From an uncultured Sphaerochaeta sp. (GTDB lineage: Bacteria > Spirochaetota > Spirochaetia > Sphaerochaetales > Sphaerochaetaceae), in NCBI RefSeq assembly GCF_963667405.1, contig NZ_OY763408.1:496001-560000 (forward strand): a stretch of DNA of 64,000 nucleotides. The letters run 5' to 3'. Shown in pieces: positions 42,380-50,141 of this stretch (positions within the stretch are counted from its first letter, which is position 1; each line of letters opens with the position of its first letter). The notes below the pieces were generated by a model. It was not told the origin of the DNA, did not search any database, and was given only the letters and a program-made list of their open reading frames with translations. The translations under genes were made by a program, and so were the position numbers.

Positions 42380-42425
42380 GTACTTTTTGCCAATATTTGC
42401 AACTATTTAAAAGAATTACTGAATT

Positions 42426-42454
42426 CCTAGATATAATTTGGACGGGAATTTGAG
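42426..42454 (-). repeat. Right terminal inverted repeat of the IS
   Basis: Reverse complement of the left repeat at 26 of 29 bases. Confidence 0.9.
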
Positions 42455-42461
42455 ATCCCTA
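42455..42461. repeat. Right 7-bp target-site duplication (ATCCCTA)
   Basis: Copy of 40654-40660. Confidence 0.88.
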
Positions 42462-43179
42462 CATCTTCAAGCGCAAATCCTTCCATCGGTTCGGGCCATT
42501 TGAGCCCTTTACCCAGCAGGAGAAGGCCTCTTTGGTTGAGCACTTTGCCTCTGTTGTTCCCTTGGATGCTTCAATCAAAACCAAGATTTTGCTTGTCCCG
42601 ATCGGGCAAACCACCTGCAAGCGAGGTGAGTACTGCATCCTGATCTACAGTGAACAACGTGGAGCCTATTTGGAGAACGCGGGCTATATGGGAGCCCAGC
42701 TTGATCTGTTGTTGGCTGGGAAGGACATCGGATGCTGTTGGTACGGGGTGGGAAAGCCAAGGCAGGAATCCTATGAAGGCCTTCGGTTTGTCACCATGCT
42801 TGCCATCGCCAAACAGGAAAGCTCGTCCTTTCGCAAGGATTATACCAAAGCCAAGAGAAAATCAGTCGATGAGATCTGGGAAGGGGATGAGCTTTTTTCT
42901 GTTTCCCATGTGGTCCGCTATGCTCCCAGTGCCTGCAACACCCAGCCCTGGCTGGTACGGAAGGAAGGTCAGAACCTCCGGGTATTCCGGGTTGCAGGAA
43001 AACGGGGTATCATGAGCAAGGCCCTGGTCGGCTACTACAACCGCATCGATCTTGGTATCTTTCTCTGTTTCCTGGAGCTGTGTCTTGCACATGAAGAAAA
43101 GGCCTTCAGACGAATGCTATTGGCTGATGAGACAGCTTTGGACAACCGTACGTTCTGTGCTGAATATGTTTGTATCTAG
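42462..43179 (+). pseudogene. Nitroreductase-family gene (TM1586-like), main fragment, split by the IS
   Basis: Without the IS and one 7-bp copy, 40641-40660 plus 42462-43179 form an intact 738-base gene for 245 residues beginning MQELYPYIFKRKSFHRFGPF. The body matches putative TM-type nitroreductases: KTKILLVPIGQTTCKRGEYCILIYSE, NAGYMGAQLDLLLAGKDIGCCWYG and RYAPSACNTQPW, the last being an FMN-site-like motif. A shorter product from TTG 42532 is possible but would lack the FMN-binding N-terminal helix (KRKSFHRF). No other damage is seen, so the loss is recent and precise excision would restore it. Confidence 0.88.
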
Positions 43180-43275
43180 ACAATCGATGAGATTTGTTGT
43201 ATTTTTCGCAGGTTTTCGGATAGTATGTTTCGTAGGTACTGTGTTGTTGAAACGATCGCTGCAGGAAGGAGCAGG

Positions 43276-45990
43276 ATGCGCAAAGCAAAGAAACCCCTTT
43301 CGATCAAGAGTATGCTCATCATCCTCTTTACTACGATCGTTCTCGTTTCCCTGAGCGGAATCGGGACAATCATCTATCTGCGTTGGTCATCCTCGACACG
43401 CAAAACGATTGAGAGCATAGCCGACACCATCAGCGATTCCTTGCGCTACCAGATCGAGACGTTCATCGAGACACCCAGCCAAGTCAATCTCACCAGCCAA
43501 GCATTGCTTGAGCATGAGGTCATCGACCTTGTCGATTCCCATCAGCGGGATGATTTCTTCACCAGTGTGCTCAGCTCGTTCCAAGGACCACTCTACAGCT
43601 TCAGCTATGGGACTACCGAAGGGTACTACTATGGCGCGCGGCGCAATGAGCAGGGTCAGGTGGAAATCATGCAGAGAGATGAGGCTACGCTGGGAAAATC
43701 CTGGTACTTTGCTCTCAACGAAGAGGGGGAACGGGGCGAAATGGTATTGGAAGCCGGTCCCTTTGACCCAAGGACCCGACCCTGGTACCAGGCAGCAGTT
43801 CAGGCAGGCAAACCGGTTCTCTCGCCCGTATATAAGCATTTCGTCATGGATGATCTGGCCATCTCCTCTGCTGTTCCCGTTGTGACGGCCCAAGGCGAAT
43901 TGCGTGGTGTCTTGGGGGCTCATGTCCTGCTTACCGATATCGCAGCCTCCCTTGTCCAGGCGGTCCAGCCCACTGGAGGACAGGCTGTCGTGGTGGAACG
44001 GGAGACGGGCCTCATAATTGCAAACTCCTTCGGCCGTGACTCCTTCGAGATTGCAGCGGATGGCATGTTTATGCGCCGTCATATCTCATCCCTGGCTCAT
44101 ACGGTCTTCCCCCAAGCCTACGAGAGTGCACAGCTTTCCCTCATCAAGGATGAGCATAACGCAACGTTCCACGTAACCCGTGAGCATCTTGATACGCTTG
44201 GGGTGGATTGGCTGGTGATCATCGCCATCCCCGATACCCTGCTCTTTTCGCCCGTACAGGAGAGCATGACTGTCACCATTCTGCTCACCCTGCTTGCAGT
44301 CGCAATCTCTGCGCTCATCTACCAGTTTTTCATAGATCGATTGCTCAACCAGGTTGATGACTTGCTCAAGGTCTCAGAGAGCCTTGCATCGGGCGACCTC
44401 TCCAAGCGGGTTGCGATTGTCCGTGAGGATGAGATCGGTGGCATCTCAGCCAGTCTCAATCATGTTGCCGATGCAATGCAGCTTTTGATCAACAATCTGG
44501 AGCAACAGGTGGAAGAACGAACAGAAGCTTTGCATCAGGCAAACCGGAGCCTGGAGGAGAACTCCCTGCAGCTGGAGCTGCTGCTCAACTCCACTGCTGA
44601 GGCCATCTATGGGGTGGATCTTGAGGAGCGGTGCACGTTCTGCAACCAAAGTACGCTCCAAATCCTTGGATACTCCTCCCCTGATGATCTCCTGGGCAGG
44701 AATATGCATCAGATCATCCACCACAGCCGTCCCGATGGGACCCCCCTCCCGATCCAGGAGTGCAAAATCGCCCAATCGATGCGCCAGGGAATTGGGCTTG
44801 CCTCGGAGGATGAGATGTTCTGGAAAGCCGATGGCACCAGCTTCAATGCATCCTATCACTCCTTTCCCCAGATCCGGGAAGGAAAGGTGGTCGGAGGGGT
44901 GGTCTCCTTCATGGATATCACCCAGCGCAAGGAACGGGAACAGCGAATCGTCTACCTGGGCAATCATGATGCCCTCACCGGACTGTACAACCGCAGCTAC
45001 TTTGAAAAGGTGTATCTATCCTATGACAAGGGCAGTTCCTGGCCGCTCTCAATCATCTTTGCCGATATCAACGGGTTGAAGATGACCAACGACATCTTTG
45101 GACATCAGGCAGGGGACAAGCTGATCATCAAGGCAGCCCAGATCCTCAAGCAGAGCAGCAGAGCTGATGACATTGTCGCGCGTACCGGCGGCGATGAGTT
45201 CATCCTCCTGCTGCCAAAGACCTCGGAAGAACAGGCTCTTGAGGTGATGGAAACCATTCGCACCGGTTTTGCCAATGCGCGGATTGAAGCGATCAAATGC
45301 AGCATCTCGCTCGGAAGTGAAACCAAATACACGGAAGGATTGGCGCTTGAGGAAGTCATTGCAAATGCCGAAAACGCCATGTATCGGGACAAGAGCACCA
45401 ATCGCAGGTCGGTGCAGAATGACCTGATCAATACGCTGCAGGAGACCTTGCACTCACGCAGTCCGCGTGAGGAAGCACACTCACTGGAAGTGCAACGGCT
45501 CTGTCTCCGATTGGCCTCTGCACTGCATCTTTCGAAGGCTGACCTCGATCTGGTCAAACGGGTAGCCTATCTGCATGATATCGGAAAGATTTCACTCACT
45601 GAGGAACTGCTTCACAAACAGCAATTGAATTCGGATGAATATGAGCGGATGAAACAGCACCCGGTTGTTGGGTATCGCATTCTCACCCTCTTCGATGACA
45701 CGCTCGACCTGGCCGAGATTGTCTACAGCCATCATGAACGGTGGGATGGAAGCGGATATCCGCGAGGTCTGCACGGTGAGCAGATACCCTACCTTTCCAG
45801 AATTCTTGCGGTGGCGGAGACCTATGATCGGATACTCAGCAGAAGAACTGATCTGGAAATGCTTGGACGCAAGGCATACGCCCTGGAAGAGGTTCGCAAA
45901 GGCTCCTGTACGCAGTTCGACCCTGAGATAGCCACACGCTTCGTCAGGATGATCGAAGAGGCCGGGGAGAGCGGAGGTGGTGATGCGTAG
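43276..45990 (+). CDS. Cache-HAMP-PAS-GGDEF-HD-GYP membrane protein (c-di-GMP turnover)
   Basis: A 904-residue signalling protein. A membrane segment (SMLIILFTTIVLVSLSGIGTIIYL) precedes an extracellular dCache-like sensor with FDPRTRPWYQAAVQAGKPVLSPVY. A second segment (VTILLTLLAVAISALIYQFFI) leads to HAMP, a coiled coil, PAS (LLNSTAEAIYGVDLEERCTFC), GGDEF with an intact RTGGDEFILLL, and HD-GYP with YLHDIGKISL and HHERWDGSGYPRGLHGEQIP. Both making and degrading c-di-GMP are thus possible in one chain. ATG 43276 follows AAGGAGCAGG. It is followed closely by a small secreted-protein gene. Confidence 0.93.
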   Translation: MRKAKKPLSIKSMLIILFTTIVLVSLSGIGTIIYLRWSSSTRKTIESIADTISDSLRYQIETFIETPSQVNLTSQALLEHEVIDLVDSHQRDDFFTSVLSSFQGPLYSFSYGTTEGYYYGARRNEQGQVEIMQRDEATLGKSWYFALNEEGERGEMVLEAGPFDPRTRPWYQAAVQAGKPVLSPVYKHFVMDDLAISSAVPVVTAQGELRGVLGAHVLLTDIAASLVQAVQPTGGQAVVVERETGLIIANSFGRDSFEIAADGMFMRRHISSLAHTVFPQAYESAQLSLIKDEHNATFHVTREHLDTLGVDWLVIIAIPDTLLFSPVQESMTVTILLTLLAVAISALIYQFFIDRLLNQVDDLLKVSESLASGDLSKRVAIVREDEIGGISASLNHVADAMQLLINNLEQQVEERTEALHQANRSLEENSLQLELLLNSTAEAIYGVDLEERCTFCNQSTLQILGYSSPDDLLGRNMHQIIHHSRPDGTPLPIQECKIAQSMRQGIGLASEDEMFWKADGTSFNASYHSFPQIREGKVVGGVVSFMDITQRKEREQRIVYLGNHDALTGLYNRSYFEKVYLSYDKGSSWPLSIIFADINGLKMTNDIFGHQAGDKLIIKAAQILKQSSRADDIVARTGGDEFILLLPKTSEEQALEVMETIRTGFANARIEAIKCSISLGSETKYTEGLALEEVIANAENAMYRDKSTNRRSVQNDLINTLQETLHSRSPREEAHSLEVQRLCLRLASALHLSKADLDLVKRVAYLHDIGKISLTEELLHKQQLNSDEYERMKQHPVVGYRILTLFDDTLDLAEIVYSHHERWDGSGYPRGLHGEQIPYLSRILAVAETYDRILSRRTDLEMLGRKAYALEEVRKGSCTQFDPEIATRFVRMIEEAGESGGGDA

Positions 45991-46402
45991 CCTCCAGATC
46001 GTCTTTCTTTTGCTTGTTTGCTGTGTTCTCCCTTTGGCGGCGGAGATTGCCCCGGAAGAGTACCGGAAGATGCAACTCGGCTCTGACGAGCATCTGGAAA
46101 TCCTGGTCCGGTCGGTTTCGAAAAGGTCGGGGCTCTTCAGTCGCGATACCAACGTCACCGTGAAAGCCGAGGTACTGGTTGTGCATCGCAGCAGGTCCTG
46201 TCTCAGCGAAGGCGACCAGATCACCATCGCCTATACCAGCACCAAGCTGGCCAAGGGATGGGCGGGGCCCAGACCCATTCCCATCCTCAAGCGCAAAAAC
46301 GAAACCTCGGCATTTCTCGCCTTCGATGCAGAAAAAAACGTCTATGTACCGGCAGCACGCGGGTACTCCTTCGAGTCATTGCTCCTGGCCGACCTCTTCT
46401 GA
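45983..46402 (+). CDS. Small secreted protein of unknown function
   Basis: A 139-residue protein with a clear signal peptide (MRSLQIVFLLLVCCVLPLAAEI). The mature part has a beta-rich pattern (KAEVLVVHRSRSCLSEGDQITIAYTS) followed by RPIPILKRKNETSAFLAFD, like an export substrate with a single OB- or Ig-like fold, but I recognise no family. ATG 45983 lies five bases after GGAGG, inside the 3' end of the c-di-GMP gene, so it is co-expressed with it. A periplasmic modulator of that sensor is conceivable but unproven. Confidence 0.75.
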   Translation: MRSLQIVFLLLVCCVLPLAAEIAPEEYRKMQLGSDEHLEILVRSVSKRSGLFSRDTNVTVKAEVLVVHRSRSCLSEGDQITIAYTSTKLAKGWAGPRPIPILKRKNETSAFLAFDAEKNVYVPAARGYSFESLLLADLF

Positions 46403-46421
46403 ACACCCCTTTTGATATGTT

Positions 46422-46450
46422 TTGCTTTTTGTTCCTACCTTCAGTATCAT
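46422..46450 (+). promoter_or_regulatory. Promoter of the 46468 gene and FNR-like regulator
   Basis: TTGCTT (46422-46427), 17-base spacer, TATCAT (46445-46450), then GAAGGAAGGAGG before the ATG at 46468. Confidence 0.6.
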
Positions 46451-46467
46451 GAAGGAAGGAGGCACTC

Positions 46468-46821
46468 ATGTTTGACGAACTGAAAGCGCGCTATGACCGT
46501 CTGGGACCGGATGCAACCGATGATGAGATCAAACTGACTGCAGAGGCCTTGGGGCGAAGGCAGTACATGCCGGTGCTCATTCTCTCCGTTCCCTCGTTCC
46601 TGTACTTCAGGCGGGCGGACATGCAAGCAGAGTTTGCCCGTGTCCTTGCCTTGCGTGATGACAGTGCTGAGCTGAAGGCCGTGGTTGGCCTTGAGAGCGG
46701 GAGTGCAGTGAAGGAAAAGCACCTGCTCACCTTGCTCAACCAGTATGAGATCCTGCGCGGGCTTCGCACCGGAGACGGCGATGCCTGGGCCTTGGTGAAC
46801 GAACTCTACGAAGACGACTGA
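46468..46821 (+). CDS. Small cytoplasmic protein of unknown function
   Basis: A 117-residue, mostly helical, acidic protein with no signal peptide or membrane segment. It has a good ribosome-binding site (AAGGAGGCACTC). I recognise no domain; YMPVLILSVPSFLYFRRADMQAEF is the most structured part. One base separates its stop from the start of the FNR-like regulator, so the two form an operon, and it may belong to the same stress response. Confidence 0.7.
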   Translation: MFDELKARYDRLGPDATDDEIKLTAEALGRRQYMPVLILSVPSFLYFRRADMQAEFARVLALRDDSAELKAVVGLESGSAVKEKHLLTLLNQYEILRGLRTGDGDAWALVNELYEDD

Positions 46822-46822
46822 C

Positions 46823-47512
46823 ATGCTCAGCTGTGCAGCTTGTTCGAATGGGAAGGCCCCGTGCCTTCACCACGTACCGATCTTCTCTCATCTTGAACCT
46901 GGGCAGATACGGCAGGTGCAGCAACTCATCATCCAACGCCAGCTCTCGGCAGGGGAGGTGCTCTTTCGTGAAGGCGATGCCTGCCAATCCCTCTACATCG
47001 TACGCACCGGTTCGCTGAAACTGGTGCGCTATGGAAGTGATGGGAAGGAGTATCTTCTGGATACCCTCTTCCCCGGAGACTTCTATGGCAGTGACCAGCT
47101 TTTGGGTCTGGGCGAAGTTCGCGAGAACGGCATAGCAGAGCAAGATACGGGTATTTGCACCATCAATGGCGTGGATCTGAAGAACCTGATGCTGGGACAA
47201 CCTGAGATTGGAGTGAAGATGATGCTGTACATGAACTCCAAACTGGAGCAGTATCGCCTCCAGCTGGAGATGCTCTCCACCAAGGATGTGGAGAAACGCA
47301 TCTGCATGTACCTCAGTGAGCGCTCAAGAAAGACAGGCTCGCTCACGCTCTCCCTTTCACAGGAGGATATCGGCAACGCCATCCATCTGACCAAGGAGAC
47401 GGTGAACCGAAAGCTCTCCACGCTTCAGGAGGAGGGTGTCGTGGAGGTTTCCGGAAAGAAGAAGGTCATCATCCTGGATCTTGGAATGCTCAAACAGCGT
47501 GCTTTTTTGTAG
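46823..47512 (+). CDS. Crp/Fnr-family regulator with FNR-type cysteine set
   Basis: A 229-residue regulator with cNMP-like sensor fold (LSAGEVLFREGDACQSLYIVRTGSLKLVR) and C-terminal winged helix (LTLSLSQEDIGNAIHLTKETVNRKLSTLQEEGVV). The N-terminus reads MLSCAACSNGKAPCLHHVPIF: Cys4, Cys7 and Cys14, and Cys112 in TGICTINGVDL aligns with the fourth cluster ligand of E. coli FNR (VCEIPFETL). A [4Fe-4S] sensor of oxygen or nitric oxide is therefore likely. A near-consensus FNR box precedes the RIC-flavodiiron genes directly downstream, which it probably controls. Confidence 0.88.
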   Translation: MLSCAACSNGKAPCLHHVPIFSHLEPGQIRQVQQLIIQRQLSAGEVLFREGDACQSLYIVRTGSLKLVRYGSDGKEYLLDTLFPGDFYGSDQLLGLGEVRENGIAEQDTGICTINGVDLKNLMLGQPEIGVKMMLYMNSKLEQYRLQLEMLSTKDVEKRICMYLSERSRKTGSLTLSLSQEDIGNAIHLTKETVNRKLSTLQEEGVVEVSGKKKVIILDLGMLKQRAFL

Positions 47513-47526
47513 AAATCATCACCAAG

Positions 47527-47568
47527 TTGATTTGAATCATATTCCGCTTCGCATTTCCTTCGTACACT
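47527..47568 (+). promoter_or_regulatory. FNR box and class II promoter of the RIC-flavodiiron operon
   Basis: TTGAT-TTGA-ATCAT (47527-47540) matches TTGAT-N4-ATCAA at 9 of 10 positions. TACACT at 47563-47568 serves as -10, giving a transcript start near 47575, so the box is centred at -41.5, the standard class II activating position. No good -35 is present, as expected for an activated promoter. Confidence 0.75.
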
Positions 47569-47602
47569 TGGGCCATACACAAGACGAACAAGGAGAAGCA
47601 CG

Positions 47603-48286
47603 ATGCACAATACAACCCTTTCAGACCTGGTCAGACGCCACCCGTTGGCAACCACCTTTCTCAATGAGAAGCATATCGACTATTGCTGTGGAGGGGATGA
47701 CCTGCTCTCTCATGCCATCGGGCAAGCGGGTTATGACCAGTCTTCCTTCCTCAGCGAATTGGATGAGTATCTTGCAGTGCAGGAAGCAAAGTTCAACCCG
47801 TCCATCAGCGAGAAGCTCTACGACATGTCGGTGAGTGAGCTCATCACCCACCTTGAGGCGACGCACCACCGTGATGAGCGGATGTTGATTGCAGACATCG
47901 ATGCAAAGCTGGCAACCATCCTTTCGGTGCACTATACTTCCCACAAGGAGGAGTTGGTCACGGTATTCAAGCTGTTTGCCGATCTGCGCAAGGAGCTGTT
48001 GGTCCACTTCGTCCAGGAAGAGGAGGAGGTGTTCCCCCTGATGAGAGAGAAGGCAACCGCCGATGCTTTGGCAAAGGTTGAGGCGCTGGAAGCGGATCAT
48101 GAGGCTGCCGGAACCCTGATCAAGGCCTTGATCAAGGCTACCAACGATTTCACGGCCCCCAAGGACAGCTGTCCTACCTATGAAGCTGCGTATGCGCTGA
48201 TGAAGCGCTTGGTTGAGGATGTATTCTTGCACATCTACAAGGAAAACAGCATCCTCTTTCCTCTCTATGAAAAAGGAGTTGCATGA
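47603..48286 (+). CDS. ric: Iron-sulfur cluster repair di-iron protein (RIC/ScdA/YtfE family)
   Basis: A 227-residue protein that repairs Fe-S clusters damaged by nitric oxide or oxidants. The N-terminal ScdA domain (DUF542) holds the paired Cys in EKHIDYCCGGDDLL. The hemerythrin-like di-iron part has the iron-ligand His and Glu in ITHLEATHHRDERML, LLVHFVQEEEEVFPLM, EADHEAAGTL and VFLHIYKENSILFPLY. ATG follows AAGGAGAAGCACG. It overlaps the flavodiiron gene by four bases; both respond to nitrosative stress and share the FNR-box promoter. Confidence 0.95.
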   Translation: MHNTTLSDLVRRHPLATTFLNEKHIDYCCGGDDLLSHAIGQAGYDQSSFLSELDEYLAVQEAKFNPSISEKLYDMSVSELITHLEATHHRDERMLIADIDAKLATILSVHYTSHKEELVTVFKLFADLRKELLVHFVQEEEEVFPLMREKATADALAKVEALEADHEAAGTLIKALIKATNDFTAPKDSCPTYEAAYALMKRLVEDVFLHIYKENSILFPLYEKGVA

Positions 48287-49470
48287 TGAAACGGACGGTG
48301 AAAAACAATGTGTCATGGATCGGACGGATCGACTGGGAACTGAAGACATTCCACGGGGATGACTATTCGATCAACCACGGGTCAAGCCAGAATGCCTATC
48401 TTATCGAGGAGGGGAAGACCGTTCTCATCGATACCATCTGGAAACCCTATGAGAAAGAGTTCCGTGACAACTTGGAGAAGGAGATCGACCTCTCCCAGAT
48501 TGATTTCATCGTCATCAACCATGGGGAGGTGGACCACAGCGGGTCGCTTCCCTACCTGATGGAGAAGATACCCAATACCCCCATCTATTGCACGGCAAAC
48601 GCCGTCAAATCCTTGGTCGGCCAGTATCATCATCCTGAGTGGAACTACCAGGTGGTGAAGACCGGTGACTCGGTGGACATCGGCAACAACAAGAAGCTGG
48701 TCTTCGTGGAAATGCGGATGCTCCACTGGCCCGACAGCATGGCAACCTACCTCACCGGTGACAACATCCTCTTCTCCAATGATGCCTTCGGCCAGCACTA
48801 CGGTGTTGAGGAGCTCTTCAACGACAAGGCTGACCAGTGCCTGCTTGCCGAGGAGGCAATGAAGTACTATGCGAACATCCTTACTCCCTTCTCTCCCTTG
48901 GTGAAGCGGAAGATTGAGGAGATCGTGAAACTCAATCTCCCCATCGACATCATCGCTCCCAGCCATGGGGCCATCTGGCGTGACAATCCCCTGCAGATCG
49001 TGGAGAAATATGCCGCTTGGTCGGATGCCTACCAAGAGGACCAGATCACCATCATCTACGACACCATGTGGGATGCAACCAAAAAGCTGGCCCATGAGCT
49101 TGCAAGTCGGATCCAGGCACTCAGTCCCGATACGGTGGTGAAGGTATTCAACATCAGCCAGACGGACAAGAATGACATCATGACCCAGGTCTTCAAGTCC
49201 AGGGCAATCGCCTTGGGATCTCCGACGGTGGGCAAATCCATTCTCTCTTCGGTAGGTGGTTGGCTCCACTTCCTGTCAGAACTGCAGTTCAGGAACAAGA
49301 AAGCGGCTGTGTTCGGCAGCTACGGCTGGAGTGGGGAAGGCAACACCGTATTGCGTGAGGAGCTCACCAAGGCTGGTTTCTCAGTGGTGGAGAGCGAGGT
49401 AAAGATCAACTGGACCCCAACGGAGGAGCACCTTGAGCAGATGCAGACTCTTGCCCAGGCCCTCGTGTAA
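48283..49470 (+). CDS. Flavodiiron protein (FprA-type NO/O2 reductase)
   Basis: A 395-residue protein reducing NO or oxygen in anaerobes. The metallo-lactamase-like domain has the di-iron ligands HGEVDHSG (HxExDH), His in MLHWPDSM, Asp in LFSNDAFGQHYG and His in APSHGAIW. The flavodoxin domain starts ITIIYDTMWDATKKLAHELA and contains FGSYGWSGEG. There is no C-terminal rubredoxin domain, so it differs from E. coli NorV in needing an outside electron donor. It begins at the RIC stop (ATGA), and its last 65 bases overlap the convergent glycosylase gene. Confidence 0.95.
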   Translation: MMKRTVKNNVSWIGRIDWELKTFHGDDYSINHGSSQNAYLIEEGKTVLIDTIWKPYEKEFRDNLEKEIDLSQIDFIVINHGEVDHSGSLPYLMEKIPNTPIYCTANAVKSLVGQYHHPEWNYQVVKTGDSVDIGNNKKLVFVEMRMLHWPDSMATYLTGDNILFSNDAFGQHYGVEELFNDKADQCLLAEEAMKYYANILTPFSPLVKRKIEEIVKLNLPIDIIAPSHGAIWRDNPLQIVEKYAAWSDAYQEDQITIIYDTMWDATKKLAHELASRIQALSPDTVVKVFNISQTDKNDIMTQVFKSRAIALGSPTVGKSILSSVGGWLHFLSELQFRNKKAAVFGSYGWSGEGNTVLREELTKAGFSVVESEVKINWTPTEEHLEQMQTLAQALV

Positions 49471-50053
49471 AGCCTAGGTCCAGATAGCGGTACAGATACC
49501 TGCTGGCGATCGAACAATAGGGACTCCAGAGAGCTCCCCTCTGTTTGATCGCCTCCTCTTTGTCCGTACCATACACTGAGAAGAACGCTTGCCTCAGCGC
49601 CCCATCCTCATAGGGGAGGATGTCAGCTCGGCCTAGCACAAAGATCAGGTACATTTTTGCCGTCCAGGCTCCTATACCCTTGTGCATGGTTAGCCTTTTC
49701 ATGCATTCACTATCGCTGAGTGCGCCAAGCTGGGAGAGGGCCTCTTCGTGTGTACAGAGGTAGGAGGCAAGGTCCAGTAGTGTCCTTGCCTTTCGTCCGG
49801 ACAGGCCGCACCTGCGCAGTCCCTGCTCGTCTGTGCCTGCCAACCTTTGCGGGGTAAGCTCCTCCGTGAGCAGCGTGCGTACACGCTTTGCGATGGTATC
49901 GGCAGCTTTTGCTGAGAGCATCTGGCCGATGACCGCTTCCACCAAGAAGGCAAACCCATCTGTTTCTAGGTAATGGGTGAGCGGACCGACTGCTTCCATG
50001 ACGGTTGCTAGGAGTGGGTCTGCAGTTCTCAGATAGGCTGTTTCCTGTTCCAT
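49406..50053 (-). CDS. HhH-GPD DNA glycosylase (AlkA-like 3-methyladenine glycosylase)
   Basis: A 215-residue base-excision repair enzyme. The helix-hairpin-helix with catalytic Asp is LTMHKGIGAWTAKMYLIFVLGRADILPYEDGALRQAF. The N-terminal part FLVEAVIGQMLSAKAADTIAKRV is the usual AlkA-like helix bundle. The C-terminal 22 residues (after YRYLDLGFT) lie opposite the flavodiiron 3' end and look non-family. TTGAAA-N17-TATGCT ends nine bases before ATG 50053, predicting a near-leaderless mRNA. Confidence 0.88.
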   Translation of the reverse strand: MEQETAYLRTADPLLATVMEAVGPLTHYLETDGFAFLVEAVIGQMLSAKAADTIAKRVRTLLTEELTPQRLAGTDEQGLRRCGLSGRKARTLLDLASYLCTHEEALSQLGALSDSECMKRLTMHKGIGAWTAKMYLIFVLGRADILPYEDGALRQAFFSVYGTDKEEAIKQRGALWSPYCSIASRYLYRYLDLGFTRGPGQESASAQGAPPLGSS

Positions 50054-50062
50054 ATGCTCCCA

Positions 50063-50091
50063 AGCATAGGCCCTACAGGCCTCTCTTTCAA
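50063..50091 (-). promoter_or_regulatory. Promoter of the DNA glycosylase
   Basis: Minus strand TTGAAA (50091-50086)-N17-TATGCT (50068-50063); start codon nine bases downstream. Confidence 0.6.
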
Positions 50092-50103
50092 TGGTATATT
50101 GCC

Positions 50104-50132
50104 TTTCCCCTGTACAGAAAGTGTGGTACAGT
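50104..50132 (+). promoter_or_regulatory. Promoter of dprA, near-leaderless
   Basis: TACAGT (50127-50132) nine bases before ATG 50142; the -35 at 17 bases is weak (TTTCCC, 50104-50109). Confidence 0.4.
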
Positions 50133-50141
50133 CAGCTTGAA

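Larger units (their letters stand above)
40661..42454 (-). mobile_element. IS4-superfamily (IS1634-like) insertion sequence, 1794 bp, intact
   Basis: Bounded by 29-bp terminal inverted repeats (40661-40689 and 42426-42454) that match at 26 of 29 positions, each end opening CTCAAATTCCCG. Both ends are flanked by the 7-bp duplication ATCCCTA. One transposase gene fills the element, its stop codon lying within the left repeat. The near-perfect repeats, exact duplications and intact gene point to a recent insertion. The element is more GC-rich than the island beside it, so it has a different history. Confidence 0.93.
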
